Program-made: the position numbers and the translations under genes | The notes under the pieces: generated by a model | Seen by the model: only the letters and a program-made list of their open reading frames with translations | Database searches by the model: none | What the model was told of the DNA's origin: nothing | From: JACPPO01 sp965262505 | GTDB taxonomy: Bacteria; Acidobacteriota; Vicinamibacteria; Vicinamibacterales; UBA2999 | Assembly (NCBI GenBank): GCA_965262505.1 | Contig: CBDHFM010000030.1 | Coordinates: 3,038,001 to 3,102,000, forward strand | Reading direction: 5' to 3' | DNA length: 64,000 nucleotides | Shown here: piece by piece, positions 41,981 through 49,593 of the stretch | How positions within the stretch are numbered: position 1 is the first letter of the stretch | How the letters are laid out: each line of letters opens with the position of its first letter

Positions 41981-43534
41981 GTGAACATCAAATCGGCCAG
42001 GAAGCCGGCGCGCGATCCGCGCGCGAGCGCCTTCGCTCGACTGTTCGAAGCGGTCCGCGAGGGGGTGTTCATCGGATCTCTCGAGCCCACCGCTGAGGGG
42101 ACCGGGTGCGTGACCATTGCCGCGAATCCCCATCTCAAATCGATCTTCGGATATCCCGTCGAGACGCTGGAGGCTGACGTGGCGCCATTCGCGCCCGATC
42201 GATTCGCCGATCCACCGGCGCGACTGTCCTTTCTCGAGCGCCTGACAATGGAGGGCTCCGTCACCGACCATCTGCTACGGATGCGTCGTCTCGACAACTC
42301 GCCGGTGTGGGTCGAGGTCACGGCGCGCGGAGAGCCGGCGAGCCGCGGCTCCGTGCGCGTGGAAGCGCTGATTCGCGACGTCAGCACGCGCAAGCGGCTG
42401 GACGACCAGTCGCGCGACCTGTACCAGCAACTGCTGCAGGCTGAAAAGATGGCCTCCCTCGGTCAGACCGTTTCAGGCGTCGCGCACGAGCTGAACAACC
42501 CGCTCGCCACGATCCTGAGCTGGACGGAGCGCCTGTCCGAGAAATCGCTGGATGATGAGACCCGGCGAGGCGTGGACGTCATTCTCGGCGAAGCGGACCG
42601 TGCGGCCCGGATCGTCCGCAACCTGCTGACGTTCGCGCGGAAGCGGCAGTCGACGCGCACGATGATCGATGTCAACCAGGTGGTTGCCGAAACCCTGGCG
42701 CTCCGCGCTCACGAGCAGCAGGTCACCAATATCGAGGTCGTGACCTCGCTGGCCTCTACCCTGCCTCAGATCTTCGCCGACGCCCATCAGATCCAGCAGG
42801 TGCTGCTGAACCTGGTCATCAACGCCGAGCAGGCCATGCGCGCCGCCCACGGCCGCGGCGCGCTGGCTATCCGCACATGGCACGACACCGGGGACGACGC
42901 CGTGGCGCTCGAGGTCAGCGACGACGGCCCTGGCGTGCCCGCGGATGTCCAAAGCAAGATTTTCGACCCGTTTTTCACGACGAAGGAGGTCGGCGCGGGT
43001 ACGGGCCTTGGGCTGACGGTCGCGTACGCCATCGCGCAGGAGCACGGGGGGGGGATCCGCGTGGACTCTTCGCGGGACCGCGGTGCCGCGTTCGTCGTGA
43101 AGCTCCCCGTCAGCGGCCACGCCGCGGCCAGGCCGCCGAGGCCGGCCGTGCCCTCGATGGAAGCGGTTCGCGGTGCGTCGGTGCTGATCGTCGAGGACGA
43201 GCGTGCCCTCGCCACCGCGGTGGGCGAGGCGCTGACGGATGCGGGCCTGAAGGTCGATCATGCCGACGACGGCGAGGAGGCCCTTGCCCGCGTGCGGCAA
43301 AAGGCGTACGACGTCGTGATCTGCGATCTGAAGATGCCGCGTGTCGACGGGATGACGCTTTATCGCGCTGTCGCAGCGGCAACGCCTGCGCTGGCCCGCC
43401 GCGTCATCTTCGTCACCGGGGACGTCGCCGGCACCGACGCCGAGCGCTTTCTCGAGGACAGCGGCTGTCGCTGGCTTGCCAAGCCGTTCCGGCTCGGCGA
43501 CTTGCTGCGCGCGATCCGCGAAACGATCGGGTAG
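41981..43534 (+). CDS. Hybrid sensor histidine kinase with C-terminal receiver
   Basis: The 517-residue cytoplasmic protein has a PAS-like sensor (about residues 15-130), a HisKA domain with phospho-His in VSGVAHELNNPLATIL (about 158-175), and an HATPase_c domain (NLVINAEQAMRAA, DDGPGVP, FDPFFTTKEVGAGTGLGL). A receiver domain follows (VLIVEDERALATAV, phospho-Asp in DVVICDLKMPRVDG, Lys in WLAKPFR). No transmembrane segment is seen, so the signal is intracellular. Its last 175 bases overlap the 3' end of the sigma-factor gene on the other strand. Confidence 0.93.
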   Translation: MNIKSARKPARDPRASAFARLFEAVREGVFIGSLEPTAEGTGCVTIAANPHLKSIFGYPVETLEADVAPFAPDRFADPPARLSFLERLTMEGSVTDHLLRMRRLDNSPVWVEVTARGEPASRGSVRVEALIRDVSTRKRLDDQSRDLYQQLLQAEKMASLGQTVSGVAHELNNPLATILSWTERLSEKSLDDETRRGVDVILGEADRAARIVRNLLTFARKRQSTRTMIDVNQVVAETLALRAHEQQVTNIEVVTSLASTLPQIFADAHQIQQVLLNLVINAEQAMRAAHGRGALAIRTWHDTGDDAVALEVSDDGPGVPADVQSKIFDPFFTTKEVGAGTGLGLTVAYAIAQEHGGGIRVDSSRDRGAAFVVKLPVSGHAAARPPRPAVPSMEAVRGASVLIVEDERALATAVGEALTDAGLKVDHADDGEEALARVRQKAYDVVICDLKMPRVDGMTLYRAVAAATPALARRVIFVTGDVAGTDAERFLEDSGCRWLAKPFRLGDLLRAIRETIG

Positions 43535-44391
43535 GGAACGACCACACCCGCCTTCTGGGCACCGTCGCTGTTTCGGCCGCCGCTGGCCGTCCACCCACGG
43601 CTCTCCAGCGTGGCCTTGACCATTCTTGGCTTCGGCTGAAAGGACAGGACGGCGCCCCGCACGATCGACGCCGCCTCGGTAGGCGGCACCATGGAGCCGA
43701 GCGCGTCCTTCAACCGGCGGATGGCGCGGGCGTGAAGCTGCGAGACACGGGACTCATTGACGCCGATTTCCGCCCCAATCTCCTTCATCGTCGCTTCGCT
43801 GTAATAGTAAAGACCAATGACCTTCTGCTCGCGCGGCGGCAACGAAGCGATCGCGGCGCCCACCCGAACGCGGGTTTCTTCGCGTTCGAAGGCGGCGTCG
43901 GGCTGCTCCGGCTCGGACGGCACCAGCGCCTGCGGCAAGATGGATTCATCGAGGTGATCGTGCTTCGCCAGCGGGGAGGTCGACTCGATGGTGTTGATAC
44001 GAACGATCGTGCGGCCCAGCCGCTTCTCGTCGGTACCCACCCTGGCGGCCAGGTCGGCAAGTGACGGCTCGCATCCGTTCTCGCGCCGTAGCGATTCCCG
44101 CGCCGCCTCGAGCTCGCGTCGCTGGCGCCGCACGCCACGTGGCCAGGCATCTCTGCGCAAGGCGTCGATCATCGCGCCGCGGATGCGCCGCTCGGCAAAC
44201 GTCTCGAACTTGATGCCGCGGTCTTTATCGAAGCGGCGGGCCGCATCGATGAGCCCAATGACACCGTCCTGGACGAGGTCCCCGACGTCAATCGAGTGTG
44301 GCATCGTCGCCGCGACACGGCGGGCGAGCTGCTCGACGAAGGGGATACCGGAGACGACGCGAGGGTTTTCCTTGGTACTCTGCCGGCGCAT
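43360..44391 (-). CDS. FliA/WhiG-type RNA polymerase sigma factor
   Basis: The 343-residue protein shows sigma-70 region 2 (VGDLVQDGVIGLIDAARRFD with RIRGAMIDALRRDAW, the FliA signature), region 3 (ENGCEPSLADLAARVG) and region 4 (LPPREQKVIGLYYYSEATMKEIGAEIGVNESRVSQLHARAIRRLK). After about residue 230 comes an unusual basic tail of about 110 residues. Its last third is antisense to the receiver domain of the kinase gene, so a normal stop may have been lost. ATG 44391 has a strong Shine-Dalgarno GGAGG. There are no flagellar genes nearby, so a general or developmental role is as likely as motility. Confidence 0.88.
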   Translation of the reverse strand: MRRQSTKENPRVVSGIPFVEQLARRVAATMPHSIDVGDLVQDGVIGLIDAARRFDKDRGIKFETFAERRIRGAMIDALRRDAWPRGVRRQRRELEAARESLRRENGCEPSLADLAARVGTDEKRLGRTIVRINTIESTSPLAKHDHLDESILPQALVPSEPEQPDAAFEREETRVRVGAAIASLPPREQKVIGLYYYSEATMKEIGAEIGVNESRVSQLHARAIRRLKDALGSMVPPTEAASIVRGAVLSFQPKPRMVKATLESRGWTASGGRNSDGAQKAGVVVPYPIVSRIARSKSPSRNGLASQRQPLSSRKRSASVPATSPVTKMTRRASAGVAAATAR

Positions 44392-44481
44392 GGATGTAAC
44401 CTCCAGCTTCGTCCATAACGCAACGAGGGTACCAACTGGCGGTGACTTGCACGTGCCGGCTCGCTCGCGGCTGCTGACGCA

Positions 44482-44547
44482 CCCGTAACGTGCTGTCAAT
44501 TAAGCGCTTGTGATATCTCTCTGCGAAGGAGACATCAACGTTACGGG
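44482..44547. repeat. Spaced 10-base inverted repeat upstream of the sigma gene
   Basis: CCCGTAACGT (44482-44491) and ACGTTACGGG (44538-44547) are perfect inverted copies 46 bases apart, upstream of the sigma-factor start. The spacing suggests two binding half-sites, perhaps with DNA looping. The 307-base gap 44392-44698 otherwise holds the hairpin at 44567 and no gene I can see. Confidence 0.4.
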
Positions 44548-44566
44548 GTAGGACTCACGCGATAAA

Positions 44567-44613
44567 CGTCAAATACTTGGCGACATCTTCGGTTAGTCGC
44601 CAAGTATTTGACG
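44567..44613 (-). terminator. Perfect 18-bp stem-loop, probable terminator of the HTH/mini-kinase genes
   Basis: CGTCAAATACTTGGCGAC (44567-44584) and its exact complement (44596-44613) flank an 11-base loop containing TTCG. Read on the minus strand it follows the mini-kinase stop by about 85 bases and is trailed by TTTATC, a weak U-tract. It could therefore end that transcript. The stem is A+T-rich and perfectly symmetric, so a protein-binding or RNA-regulatory role is also possible. Confidence 0.5.
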
Positions 44614-44698
44614 CATAGGATTACAAATATGGTCTTCGTGTCGCACTTTGAGTATAGGACCCGGCGGAACGCCAGTGGTGTGCTGATCCGAAACCCGA

Positions 44699-44944
44699 CT
44701 ACTCGTCGACGGCTTCAGACCGCGTGCGGATTTCGCGGGCGGTCCCCATCGCGTCGAGCACGCTCGACACGACCTGCGACGCGCGGGCCCGATGGCCTTC
44801 GTCGGCGACCTTGGCCTCGAGCAGTTCCGCGTGCGCGAGAATGATGCCGAGCTGGTTGTTCAACCGGTGAAACAACTGGCGCAAATCGGGGCTCGGTTCC
44901 GCCGAATCGGCCGGGGAATGCTTCGGTTGGGTAGACACGTTCAC
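44699..44944 (-). CDS. Stand-alone histidine-kinase dimerisation-domain-like protein
   Basis: This 81-residue protein consists of a short polar N-terminus and one helical hairpin containing LRQLFHRLNNQLGIILAHAELLEAK. It resembles the HisKA phospho-accepting helix (H-x-x-N-N pattern) without any ATPase domain. It might receive phosphate from another kinase or dimerise with one. The start is GTG 44944, overlapping the stop of the HTH gene by four bases (GTGA), so the two are co-translated. Its function is inferred only from this resemblance. Confidence 0.65.
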   Translation of the reverse strand: MNVSTQPKHSPADSAEPSPDLRQLFHRLNNQLGIILAHAELLEAKVADEGHRARASQVVSSVLDAMGTAREIRTRSEAVDE

Positions 44945-45162
44945 GCGTGCTGCCCTGCTGTCGTCGTGGCGTTGCGCGCTATCGCCCGGGGCGGTGCGGC
45001 GGCATCCCGCCACAGCGTGTCCGTGAAGATGCGGATCGATCCGCCCGCGGTGCGCACGTATTCCACCTTGCCGGCAGAGATCCAGTTGTAGATCGTGCGG
45101 CGGCTCACACCCACCGCTTCGCACGCTTTCATGATGGACAGAGTTTGGCGATCCATAGACAT
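44941..45162 (-). CDS. Small HTH (excisionase/MerR-like) protein
   Basis: The product is 73 residues with a DNA-binding core SIMKACEAVGVSRRTIYNWISAGKVEYVRTAGGSIRIF, the HTH_17 / excisionase-type fold with a wing. No integrase or phage gene is nearby, so it is more likely a transcription factor. It is divergent from the NtrC-type activator (127-base gap), which it may control, and is coupled to the mini-kinase gene. Confidence 0.8.
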   Translation of the reverse strand: MSMDRQTLSIMKACEAVGVSRRTIYNWISAGKVEYVRTAGGSIRIFTDTLWRDAAAPPRAIARNATTTAGQHA

Positions 45163-45289
45163 TCCTCGGGGGTCTCAACCGTTCTGGGAGGCTCCATACC
45201 GTTACAGGACCTCATATCGGCGCCGTGGGAGAAATCCGTTAGATCCAGAGCCGAAGGCGTTCTGTGTCAATATATTGGCGCTCTTGGCC

Positions 45290-46666
45290 ATGACCAGCTC
45301 GACGCCTCACCTTCTCTTCGTTGACGACGAAACTGAGCTGCGGACGCTCATGGCGGAGCGACTCCGGGAGCGCGGGTTCGAGGTCTCCGAGGCGGAGGAC
45401 GGCGAAAAGGCCCTCGATCTCCTCGACCAGTTCGCCTTCGACATCCTGATTACGGATCTGCGCCTCCCTGGGATCGACGGCGCCCGCGTGGTCGAAACAG
45501 CGGTCGCGCGCTATCCAGGTATCGTCGCCATCGTGATCACGGGTTACGGGACGGTCAAGGACGCGGTGGACGCCATCAAGCGCGGCGCTTCGGATTTCAT
45601 CGCCAAGCCGTTCCAGTTCGACGAACTGATGCACCACATCCATCGGGCGCTCGAACAGTCTCGACTTTCCTCTGAGAATGCCTATTTGCGGTCGCAACTC
45701 GAGGAGCGCTATCAATTCGAAGGGATTCTTGGTCGCAGCCGGCTGATGCAGGCATTGTTTCAACTGCTCGAAACGGTGGCCCACTCGAGCAGCACAATTC
45801 TCGTGACAGGCGAAACCGGGACGGGCAAGGAGATGGTGGCGCGGGCAATCCACCACAACAGCCCGCGACGCGCGAACCGGTTCGTCGCCCTGAACTGCAG
45901 CGCCATTCCGGAGACGCTGCTCGAAGCAGAGCTCTTCGGCCACGTGCGAGGCGCGTTTACCGGCTCGGTGGGAACGCGCCAGGGCCGCTTCGAGCAGGCG
46001 CACAAGGGCACGCTATTTCTCGACGAAGTCGGCATGATGAGCGCCGCGCTGCAGATGAAGGTGCTGCGTGCGCTGCAGGAACGCGAATTCGAGCGAGTGG
46101 GCGACAACCAGACGATCAAGGTTGACGTGCGTGTGATTGCCGCGACCAACTCGGATCTGCTGCGGATGGTCGCCGAGGGCACGTTTAGGGAGGACTTGTA
46201 CTACCGGCTCAACGTGATCCCGGTCGAGCTCCCGCCGCTGCGCGACCGGCGCGACGACATCCCGATCCTGGTCAAGCACTTCCTCGACAAGTTCGCGCCG
46301 GAGGGCGCGATACAGGTGTCGCAGGGCGCGATGCGGGCGCTGATGGCGTTTCACTGGCCCGGCAACGTCCGGCAGCTTGAAAACGCCGTGGAGCGCGCGG
46401 TCGCGCTCGGCGCGGGCCGGCAGGAAATAGACAGCGCGGATTTGCCTCCCGAGGTACAGGGCGCGCCGCAGGCAGCGCCGGCGCCGTTTGTGGAACTTCC
46501 GGAAGAAGGGCTCGATCTCCCGCGGCACCTCGCGTCGGTCGAACGCGATCTGGTCCATCGGGCGCTGGATCGCACGCGAGGAAACCGCAACAAGGCCGCG
46601 GACTTGCTGTGCATCAAGCGCACGACGCTGGTCGAAAAACTGCGGCGAATTGGAGCGGACCGCTAA
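45290..46666 (+). CDS. NtrC-family sigma-54-dependent response regulator
   Basis: The 458-residue protein has three domains. The receiver (residues 1-120) shows LLFVDDETELRTLM, phospho-Asp in ILITDLRLPGIDG and Lys in FIAKPFQ. The AAA+ domain has Walker A GETGTGKE near residue 174, the sigma-54 contact loop GAFTG in ELFGHVRGAFTGSVG, and LFLDEVGMM. The C-terminal Fis-type HTH is RTRGNRNKAADLLCIKRTTL. It activates sigma-54 promoters on phosphorylation. ATG 45290 lies thirteen bases after TATATT (45271-45276). Confidence 0.95.
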   Translation: MTSSTPHLLFVDDETELRTLMAERLRERGFEVSEAEDGEKALDLLDQFAFDILITDLRLPGIDGARVVETAVARYPGIVAIVITGYGTVKDAVDAIKRGASDFIAKPFQFDELMHHIHRALEQSRLSSENAYLRSQLEERYQFEGILGRSRLMQALFQLLETVAHSSSTILVTGETGTGKEMVARAIHHNSPRRANRFVALNCSAIPETLLEAELFGHVRGAFTGSVGTRQGRFEQAHKGTLFLDEVGMMSAALQMKVLRALQEREFERVGDNQTIKVDVRVIAATNSDLLRMVAEGTFREDLYYRLNVIPVELPPLRDRRDDIPILVKHFLDKFAPEGAIQVSQGAMRALMAFHWPGNVRQLENAVERAVALGAGRQEIDSADLPPEVQGAPQAAPAPFVELPEEGLDLPRHLASVERDLVHRALDRTRGNRNKAADLLCIKRTTLVEKLRRIGADR

Positions 46667-47340
46667 TGCCCCCACGCTTCGCCTATTGGACGATCATCGC
46701 CGGCGGTCTGCCGACGGCGTTTCGCACGACCGAGCGCGAAGAATTGCTGCCGACGTTCAGGCGCATCAAGCAGAAGCACCCGGACGTGGAGATGAAGTAC
46801 TTCGCGAGGGGCCGGCTCTGGCGCTCGCCGGACGAAGCGCGGGCGGAGGCCGAGGCGCGGCGCACGGCCGCGGCCCAGCGGCAGAGTACCCGGGGCGGCC
46901 CTCCCCGCGGACGCGACTGGCGGCCGGGTGGCGAGCACCGGGACCCGCGTCAAAAGTTCAAGGACGCCAAGAAAGAGCGCAATCAGGAATGGCGGAAGAA
47001 CCGTTTCGACCGCCGTCGGAAATCGGCGGTGGCCGAGCGCAAGCCGGAAGAGGGGGGCAAGCCGGAAACACGGGGCGATCGCCCATGGCGTGATCGCCCG
47101 CCCACGGACGACCGCGGCGGCGAGCCGTATCGTAACGGGCCGAAGACCGGTGACGTTCGCAGGCCGGCGCCACCGAGACCGTCGAGACCGAAGGCGCCAT
47201 ATGGTTCTGCGAAGGCCAGTGGGTTTCGCAAACCAGCGCCGCGGCCACGACCGCCTGGGCCGGGGAGCCGTCCGGCCGGCCCGCCGGACAGGGGCCGCAA
47301 CCGGCGCGGGCCCACAAAGGACCGGCGGCGGCGCTCATGA
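46666..47340 (+). CDS. Basic protein with conserved N-terminal domain and disordered Arg/Pro tail
   Basis: This 224-residue protein begins with a compact domain (FAYWTIIAGGLPTAFRTTERE, LLPTFRRIKQKHPDVEMKYFARGRLW), a type often found in Acidobacteriota proteins of unknown function. About 160 residues follow that are rich in Arg, Lys, Pro and Gly and must be disordered, as in RNA- or ribosome-binding proteins. ATG 46666 overlaps the TAA of the NtrC-type gene (TAATG), so translation is coupled. I know no biochemical role. Confidence 0.75.
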   Translation: MPPRFAYWTIIAGGLPTAFRTTEREELLPTFRRIKQKHPDVEMKYFARGRLWRSPDEARAEAEARRTAAAQRQSTRGGPPRGRDWRPGGEHRDPRQKFKDAKKERNQEWRKNRFDRRRKSAVAERKPEEGGKPETRGDRPWRDRPPTDDRGGEPYRNGPKTGDVRRPAPPRPSRPKAPYGSAKASGFRKPAPRPRPPGPGSRPAGPPDRGRNRRGPTKDRRRRS

Positions 47341-47684
47341 TTGCGCACGTCGTGCTGTTCCGACCGCGCGGCGACCTGTCTCCGGCCGCGCGCACGGCGC
47401 TAGCCGGGGCATTCGAAGCGGCCCTGCGCGAGATCCCATCGATCCGCCGGGTCCGAGTCGGAAGGCGTTTTCTCCATGGGCGCGCCTACGAGACGCTGAT
47501 GCAGGTGGGCTATCAGTACGCCGCGGTGCTCGAGTTCGATGACGCGGCCGGTCTCCAGGCCTATCTCGAACACCCCGCCCACCAGCAGCTCGCCTCGCAG
47601 TTCGCTGAGGCCGTCGAGCAAACGCTAATCTACGACTTTAATTTGGCGGAAGGCGCGGCCGGCCTGGCGGCCCTGCTGCCCTGA
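47337..47684 (+). CDS. Dabb family (stress-responsive A/B barrel) protein
   Basis: This 115-residue protein fits the Dabb ferredoxin-like barrel: MIAHVVLFRPRGDLSPA at the first strand, IPSIRRVRVGRRF, and VLEFDDAAGLQAYLEHPAHQQL. Such domains form dimeric barrels; their roles are mostly unknown. The start ATG 47337 overlaps the TGA of the preceding gene by four bases, completing a coupled three-gene set with the activator. Confidence 0.85.
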   Translation: MIAHVVLFRPRGDLSPAARTALAGAFEAALREIPSIRRVRVGRRFLHGRAYETLMQVGYQYAAVLEFDDAAGLQAYLEHPAHQQLASQFAEAVEQTLIYDFNLAEGAAGLAALLP

Positions 47685-47873
47685 ATCCGGCGCACTCTCG
47701 TCGCCTGCCGGAGTCACGCTTGTTTCGGTACGTGCCGCGCTTCGGGCCGCTTATCTGCGTGCTAGGATCCGCCCGTAGTTGCATCAATTGTCGTCATACC
47801 TATCAAAGGAGGGGACCTTGTGGGACGGACGACATGAAGATAGAGCCTCGAAGGGTGACGCACCGGGGCTGCT

Positions 47874-47906
47874 ACCTAACCCCGCGCTGGAGCGCGAACG
47901 TTAGGC
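47874..47906 (+). repeat. attC-like recombination-site remnant
   Basis: ACCTAAC (47874-47880) and GTTAGGC (47900-47906) match the outer R-box consensus of integron attC sites (RYYYAAC and GTTRRRY). Between them CGCGCT-GG-AGCGCG can pair, giving a short folded hairpin. Real attC sites are normally 55 bases or longer, so this would be a minimal or decayed one. No integrase gene is present. The surrounding 47685-47962 has no other gene I can support. Confidence 0.35.
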
Positions 47907-47962
47907 GGTCGCCACGTTTCGGGCGCCGATCGCTTATCGGACACAGATCGCGGGAGGAATCG

Positions 47963-49198
47963 ATGCCCTTGACGACGTTGTTGCGAGCGGGACTGATTGT
48001 CGGCCTTTGTATCTCAGTGCTTGCTGGGGAATCGCGCGGTCAAGCGCCCGTGACCGCAGCAGACGATCCGATCAGAGCTCTTGTTGCGCGTCTGGACCTG
48101 GAGAGGTACAAAGCGACGATCAAAGGGTTGACCGAGTTCGGCGATCGCCTCCAGGGTACAGACAGGAACCGGGCAGCGATCGACTGGATTGACGCGCAGC
48201 TCAGAAGCCACGGCTGCACGAACACGGAACGCGTCAGTTACGTCTGGAATCCGCCACCGCCGCGGCCCCAGGCGCAACAGGCCGCCGCAAGTCCGCCCAA
48301 CCCGGTGATTGCCAGCGGAGAAATTCGTCCTGGCGCTGGCGGTTCGCGGCTGTTCGGTATCACGCGTCCCGCTCGCCCGAACAACGATCCCGACGCGCAG
48401 CAGGACGCCGCCTTGCGAGCCCTCAACTCGCAGCTCCCGGCTCCAGGACCCCGGGAGGACGTGTATTGCACAAAGGTCGGCGCCACGCGGCCCGACGAAA
48501 TGTACATCATCGGCGCCCATATGGACGGGCGTGGCTTTGGCGAGGCCGCAGATGACGATGCTTCCGGTACTGCGCTGGTCATGGAGTTGGCTCGCATCTT
48601 CAACAGTCCGGGGGTGCAGACGGAGCGATCCATCCGGTTCGCGCTCTGGAACAACGAAGAAGGAGGTCTGCTTGGTTCTCGCGCGTACGTAGACCAGCGG
48701 GCGGCGCTCCAGGGGAAGGAAGACCCGTCCGGTTCGGGCAGGTACCCAGAACCAACGTGGATTGCGATGATCCAGCACGACATGATGCTGTGGGACCATG
48801 GCATGCCTCGTGCGGATGGGACGGTCAACCCCGAGCAACGGCCCGAAGCTGATGTCAACATTGAGTTTCGATCGAATGCGAAGCTTGCGGAGCAGGCCAT
48901 GAAACTGGCGTTCTTCTTCCGAGACGCGAACGAGAAGTACGCGACGGACTACCCTGCTGCGGTCGGCCACCATATGACCAACACCGATTCCACTCCTTTC
49001 ATGGACCTCATTCCGGCCATCAGCCTGCGCGAGAACGAAAGGGGAATGCATACTGGAGCGGGATGGAACCCGCACTACCATCAACCTACCGATCGATACT
49101 CTTCGTACTCCGACAAGGATTTCCGTCTTGGGTTGAACGCTGCGCAGACGACGCTAGCAGCCATTGCCCAGTTGGCGGGTGCGAGCCTGAAGCAGTGA
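47963..49198 (+). CDS. M28 family zinc aminopeptidase, exported
   Basis: The product (411 residues) has a signal peptide (LLRAGLIVGLCISVLAGESRG). The M28 metallopeptidase core follows: YIIGAHMDGRGFGEAADDDASG (first His and bridging Asp), FALWNNEEGGLLGSRAYV (catalytic Glu-Glu) and, near the end, NTDSTPFMDLIPAISL and HYHQPTDRYSS. It should cleave N-terminal residues from peptides outside the cytoplasm. GGAGG at 47954-47958 supports ATG 47963. The A+T content is somewhat higher than that of its neighbours and an attC-like site lies upstream, so transfer is possible. Confidence 0.9.
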   Translation: MPLTTLLRAGLIVGLCISVLAGESRGQAPVTAADDPIRALVARLDLERYKATIKGLTEFGDRLQGTDRNRAAIDWIDAQLRSHGCTNTERVSYVWNPPPPRPQAQQAAASPPNPVIASGEIRPGAGGSRLFGITRPARPNNDPDAQQDAALRALNSQLPAPGPREDVYCTKVGATRPDEMYIIGAHMDGRGFGEAADDDASGTALVMELARIFNSPGVQTERSIRFALWNNEEGGLLGSRAYVDQRAALQGKEDPSGSGRYPEPTWIAMIQHDMMLWDHGMPRADGTVNPEQRPEADVNIEFRSNAKLAEQAMKLAFFFRDANEKYATDYPAAVGHHMTNTDSTPFMDLIPAISLRENERGMHTGAGWNPHYHQPTDRYSSYSDKDFRLGLNAAQTTLAAIAQLAGASLKQ

Positions 49199-49246
49199 GG
49201 GCCGCCACAGTTTCGATACCGGGCGACTTTCTCCAGAGGTCGATGC

Positions 49247-49528
49247 TTGGGTAATCCCGGCGACCCGACCGTCGAATGGGCGGTCGCGGCGACGAGCACC
49301 TGGCTCCACGAGGCATTGTTCCTCAAATCGGTGCTGGAGTCCGCGGGCATCGAGGCGATGATCCCCAACGAGTACACTCTCGGCGTTCAACCGTTGTATT
49401 CCAACCTGCTCGGCGGGGCACAGGTGTTGGTCAGAGCCGAGGATAAGGCTCGTGCGGAAGAGCTGCTTCGATCAGTGGAATCTCAACTCGAACCCGGCCC
49501 AGGCGACGATGAGCGGCCGGGAAGATAG
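49247..49528 (+). CDS. DUF2007-like putative signal-transducing protein
   Basis: This 93-residue protein resembles the small DUF2007 fold: VAATSTWLHEALFLKSVLESAGIEAMIPNEYT, then LGGAQVLVRAEDKARAEELL. Members are thought to bind metabolites or other proteins, and their function is open. No ATG is in frame; TTG 49247 is used as the start. It lies between two exported-enzyme genes with no sign of an operon. Confidence 0.7.
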   Translation: MGNPGDPTVEWAVAATSTWLHEALFLKSVLESAGIEAMIPNEYTLGVQPLYSNLLGGAQVLVRAEDKARAEELLRSVESQLEPGPGDDERPGR

Positions 49529-49593
49529 GGACGCTGTCTACTGATCGAGGTATATGCGCCTGACCCTCGTTTGAGGCGGACGGCGGAGGTACC

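Noticed and set aside
44941..45162. Phage or integrative-element excisionase
   Set aside because: The HTH type fits excisionases, but no integrase, attachment site or phage gene is nearby; a transcription factor is more likely.
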